The notes under the pieces: generated by a model
Database searches by the model: none
Seen by the model: only the letters and a program-made list of their open reading frames with translations
Told to the model about the DNA's origin: nothing
Program-made: the position numbers and the translations under genes
Shown: positions 43,973 through 46,500 of the stretch, one piece after another
How the letters are laid out: each line of letters begins with the position of its first letter
How positions within the stretch are numbered: the first letter of the stretch is position 1
NCBI GenBank assembly: GCA_012295275.1
Contig: CM022679.1
Span: forward strand, 9,528,169 to 9,574,668
Direction of reading: 5' to 3'
DNA: 46,500 nt
Origin: Chrysomallon squamiferum
Taxonomy: Eukaryota; Mollusca; Gastropoda; Neomphalida; Peltospiridae

Positions 43973-46402
43973 AAAACAGATCTACATTATGTTATATTAA
44001 AAATAAAGCCAAACTGATATTAAGAACATGAATAACTTAATACATTTGTTTTAGTTTTCAATATATACACAAGTTTCATAAAGTCCCAAGATCTACAATT
44101 TTGGCATTTATTAAATACATTTTTCATTCAATATATATATATATATTACAAGATGTATATTATCAAATAAGGTAATATTATAATGATATTTTGCTTCCTT
44201 AACAATAATAAACTAACATTATTTCTCTGGAGTTGCTGTTGTTAGAAATATGGCTTTTCAGTGTTTTGTTAGCTGTTAAAATACATTTAAAAAGTTGGTT
44301 TTTTTTAAATACAGATTCATGCTTAAATGTATTCATATTAAACTGTTATTATTATGCACTGGGGTTTAGCTGTTAAAATACATTTAAAACTACTGGTGGA
44401 ACAGTCTTTACTGATTATAATTAGCTGGACAGAATTAATACTAGTTTAGTTCTATGTATATAAAATATTAACAAATATTTAAATAAAAAATAAATAAATA
44501 AATAAATAAAGGGATCGTTATAGTGGAGATTTTAAAAGTATTATAATGAATGAGCTTTGTGTGTGTTTTTTTTAATTAAAACCTCATTTTTCATTTCATA
44601 TTTGATGAATTATCCTGTCCAGTATTTTAAAAAAAGACTTTAAAAATGTCTCATCTTTGTGAGATGTTTAAATTTTACAATGGGTTCTAATTAGTATTTT
44701 CTTCATTAGATTACAGTATTGTAGATAATAATTATTATTTTTAATATTTGTTTATTACATGTAATATTGTGTTAGCATTAACAATGTAACTTTTAATTGT
44801 TACACTGATGTCACTGTACTTAAAATGTATATTTCCTTGGTGCTACCTAGTAATTTTTTTTTGTTTGCGTTTTGGGGTTTGGTCTCTGGGTTTTTTTAAT
44901 TTACAAATAACACATAAATTTATGTGTGTATTACTAATAAAAATCACAGTTGATATGAACAAACAAAAATAGTCCCAAAATTAATCTCTATTCTGTCTTT
45001 GGACATTTTTTTTACATATAATAATTTTTATTTTGTTTTACATTTTCCTATAAAAAAAACCCCACTTTTCTTGATAATTCTGTAATAACATAACAAATTC
45101 TATACTAACATCAGTGAACTGAAAACACTGCCTTTTGTAAACAATTGTGTTCTAAAACAATTATATTTTAAAATGTCAACTGTTATAAAATCATCAGTTG
45201 TATTATAAATTAACTGATCATGACAATGAAATTAATGCATCATGCGACATTAAGATGCATTTATATATATATATATATATATTAATCATGTATGTATCTT
45301 TCTGGTTTTTTAATGTGGGTTTTGTTGCAGGCAACAAGGGTATTTTAACTTGGGAGAATATTGCATTATAAACATATTTGTGGGTTATATTTTGATATGG
45401 AATAAAAAAAGGTTTCAAAAAAATTCATATATGCTTGTGTTTGTCTTCTCTTTTTGGTACATAAATAAACACGTTTATATATTAGAATCACTTCATTTAT
45501 ATCTTAAATGTATATATGTCAGAATTTCAGAGAAAACCAATCTATCTTTATTACTATAAAATCGTTTTGTATTTTCTCTAAACATTATTAATTAAAGTTC
45601 AGAGAAGAAAAAAAAAAATATATATATATATTGTTATGATGGATGTCTGAGAATATAAATTATTAATAGTGGATAATAAACTGTATTTAAATGCTATGGT
45701 AGTAATAATGATGAATTAATTGTCTTTGAAATTTATGATATCTGTAAATGACTACAGGACTTTATTTTATACAAGTCCAGCTCTTGATAATGAAATACAA
45801 TAACCAACAAAAAAAAAAAAAAAAAAAAAAAATATTGTGAAGAAGAGATCACAAAAACGAATTGATAAGTAATGTTGGTTGTTAGGAATGCTGTTTTTAA
45901 TTTGTGCCACTGTTAATATAAACATGACTACGTTTTGGTCGGCAAACCTCTCAGAAATTAAAACTGACATTCTTGTGCCAAAACTGGTTTCACCAATTAC
46001 AGCTAAATTATTTGTTGTAGTTCTTGGTGCAGGTCGAAGAGTTAATTACTTAATTTCTGAAGTTAGTGCCAGATTATCAATTTCCACATCCACGTTGTTG
46101 CTTTTTTATTTTTATTTTTTACGGGTATTTTTTTAAGGTATTTTTTTTTATTGTTTTTTATATCTAGTTCATGATTTTTTGTGCTTCTTCGCAACGTTTA
46201 GTAATACAAAACTATATTTAACATAATATACATAAATAGACACACACACAAACACACATAATGGCTAATTTGTTTCTCTTTCTTTTTTATGAATATGCAT
46301 AAAAAAGAAAAAATGCTTCTGTTAATTAATAAAATAAACTATTTATATTTTCTTTTCTTTTTTTTCGGGGGCAAGTGTCACATTCAGTGAAATTAAAATA
46401 AA

Positions 46403-46500
46403 TTAACTGTCTACATCTGTGGGTTCGTAACACGGTATTCGTCTCAACCACTCGTCAATATCGTAATGGATCTTTTTGTATTTCTGAACGTTGTGTAAGC
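46403..46500 (-). CDS. C-terminal exon of an unidentified minus-strand gene, partial
   Basis: From the right edge leftward one frame reads LHNVQKYKKIHYDIDEWLRR then IPCYEPTDVDS and stops at TAA (46405-46403). The composition is balanced, with Trp, Cys, Tyr and charged residues, unlike the low-complexity frames nearby. GC content also rises sharply here compared with the preceding 5 kb. The exon's acceptor must lie beyond base 46500. I do not recognise the family. Confidence 0.6.
   Translation of the reverse strand, partial: LHNVQKYKKIHYDIDEWLRRIPCYEPTDVDS

Larger units (their letters stand above)
41151..46402. other. 3' UTR and AT-rich intergenic region
   Basis: The first part is the likely 3' UTR of the type I membrane protein gene, with AATAAA at 41455-41460, 41634-41639 and 41945-41950. 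The rest is AT-rich, with TA microsatellites at 43113-43142 and 43868-43969, short dispersed repeats near 43.7 and 44.3 kb, and homopolymers (for example A run 45809-45831). Short open frames here have non-coding composition. Confidence 0.6.

Noticed and set aside
45879-46136. 85-codon plus-strand open frame (LGMLFLICATVNINMTT...)
   Set aside because: It has no splice context, no recognised motif, ends in poly-Phe/Tyr low complexity, and the region is AT-rich intergenic.

Overview
The window is nuclear DNA of a metazoan. It is AT-rich with long introns bounded by GT/AG, many microsatellites (AT, AAT, GT, GA, ATTTTT) and homopolymer runs. The gene content and repeat style suggest an invertebrate, perhaps a lophotrochozoan such as a mollusc, but no sequence feature proves the clade. 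There are no bacterial operons, CRISPR arrays or rRNA genes, and I recognised no tRNA.

Left half, minus strand, 207-23366: one very large gene that I reconstruct as ZGRF1 (GRF-type zinc finger domain-containing helicase). Twenty-seven coding exons can be chained by hand. They run from a canonical DUF2439 N-terminus (23366 downward), through giant disordered exons and a GRF zinc finger at about 8.0 kb, into an SF1 UPF1-like helicase core (4463 to 207). The last exons, which should carry the final helicase motifs, lie beyond the left edge. All splice phases agree except inside exon 4, where an in-frame TAG and a one-base frameshift lie about 120 bp apart.

Middle, plus strand, 24347-25513: an apparently intronless class A GPCR, divergent from ZGRF1 and about 1 kb from its start codon. 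It has aminergic-type binding residues but DKF in place of DRY and Phe in place of the TM6 Trp. A direct repeat of about 170 bp flanks it (23896-24064 and 26657-26828).

Right half, plus strand, 27808-41150: a five-exon gene for a predicted 602-residue type I membrane protein that I do not recognise. It has a signal peptide, a long acidic low-complexity ectodomain with an 85-residue tandem duplication and an Asn/Asp/His-rich tract, one membrane helix and a short tail. Its introns hold a mariner-derived element with about 71 bp inverted repeats (33160-33722), a T-rich minisatellite (about 34.98-35.65 kb) and a minisatellite with a unit of about 32 bp that runs almost up to exon 4 (about 38.8-39.9 kb).

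Right edge: after about 5 kb of AT-rich intergenic DNA, the C-terminal 31 codons of an unidentified minus-strand gene lie at 46403-46500. The three main genes show no evident functional link; ZGRF1 is a genome-maintenance helicase and the other two are membrane proteins.
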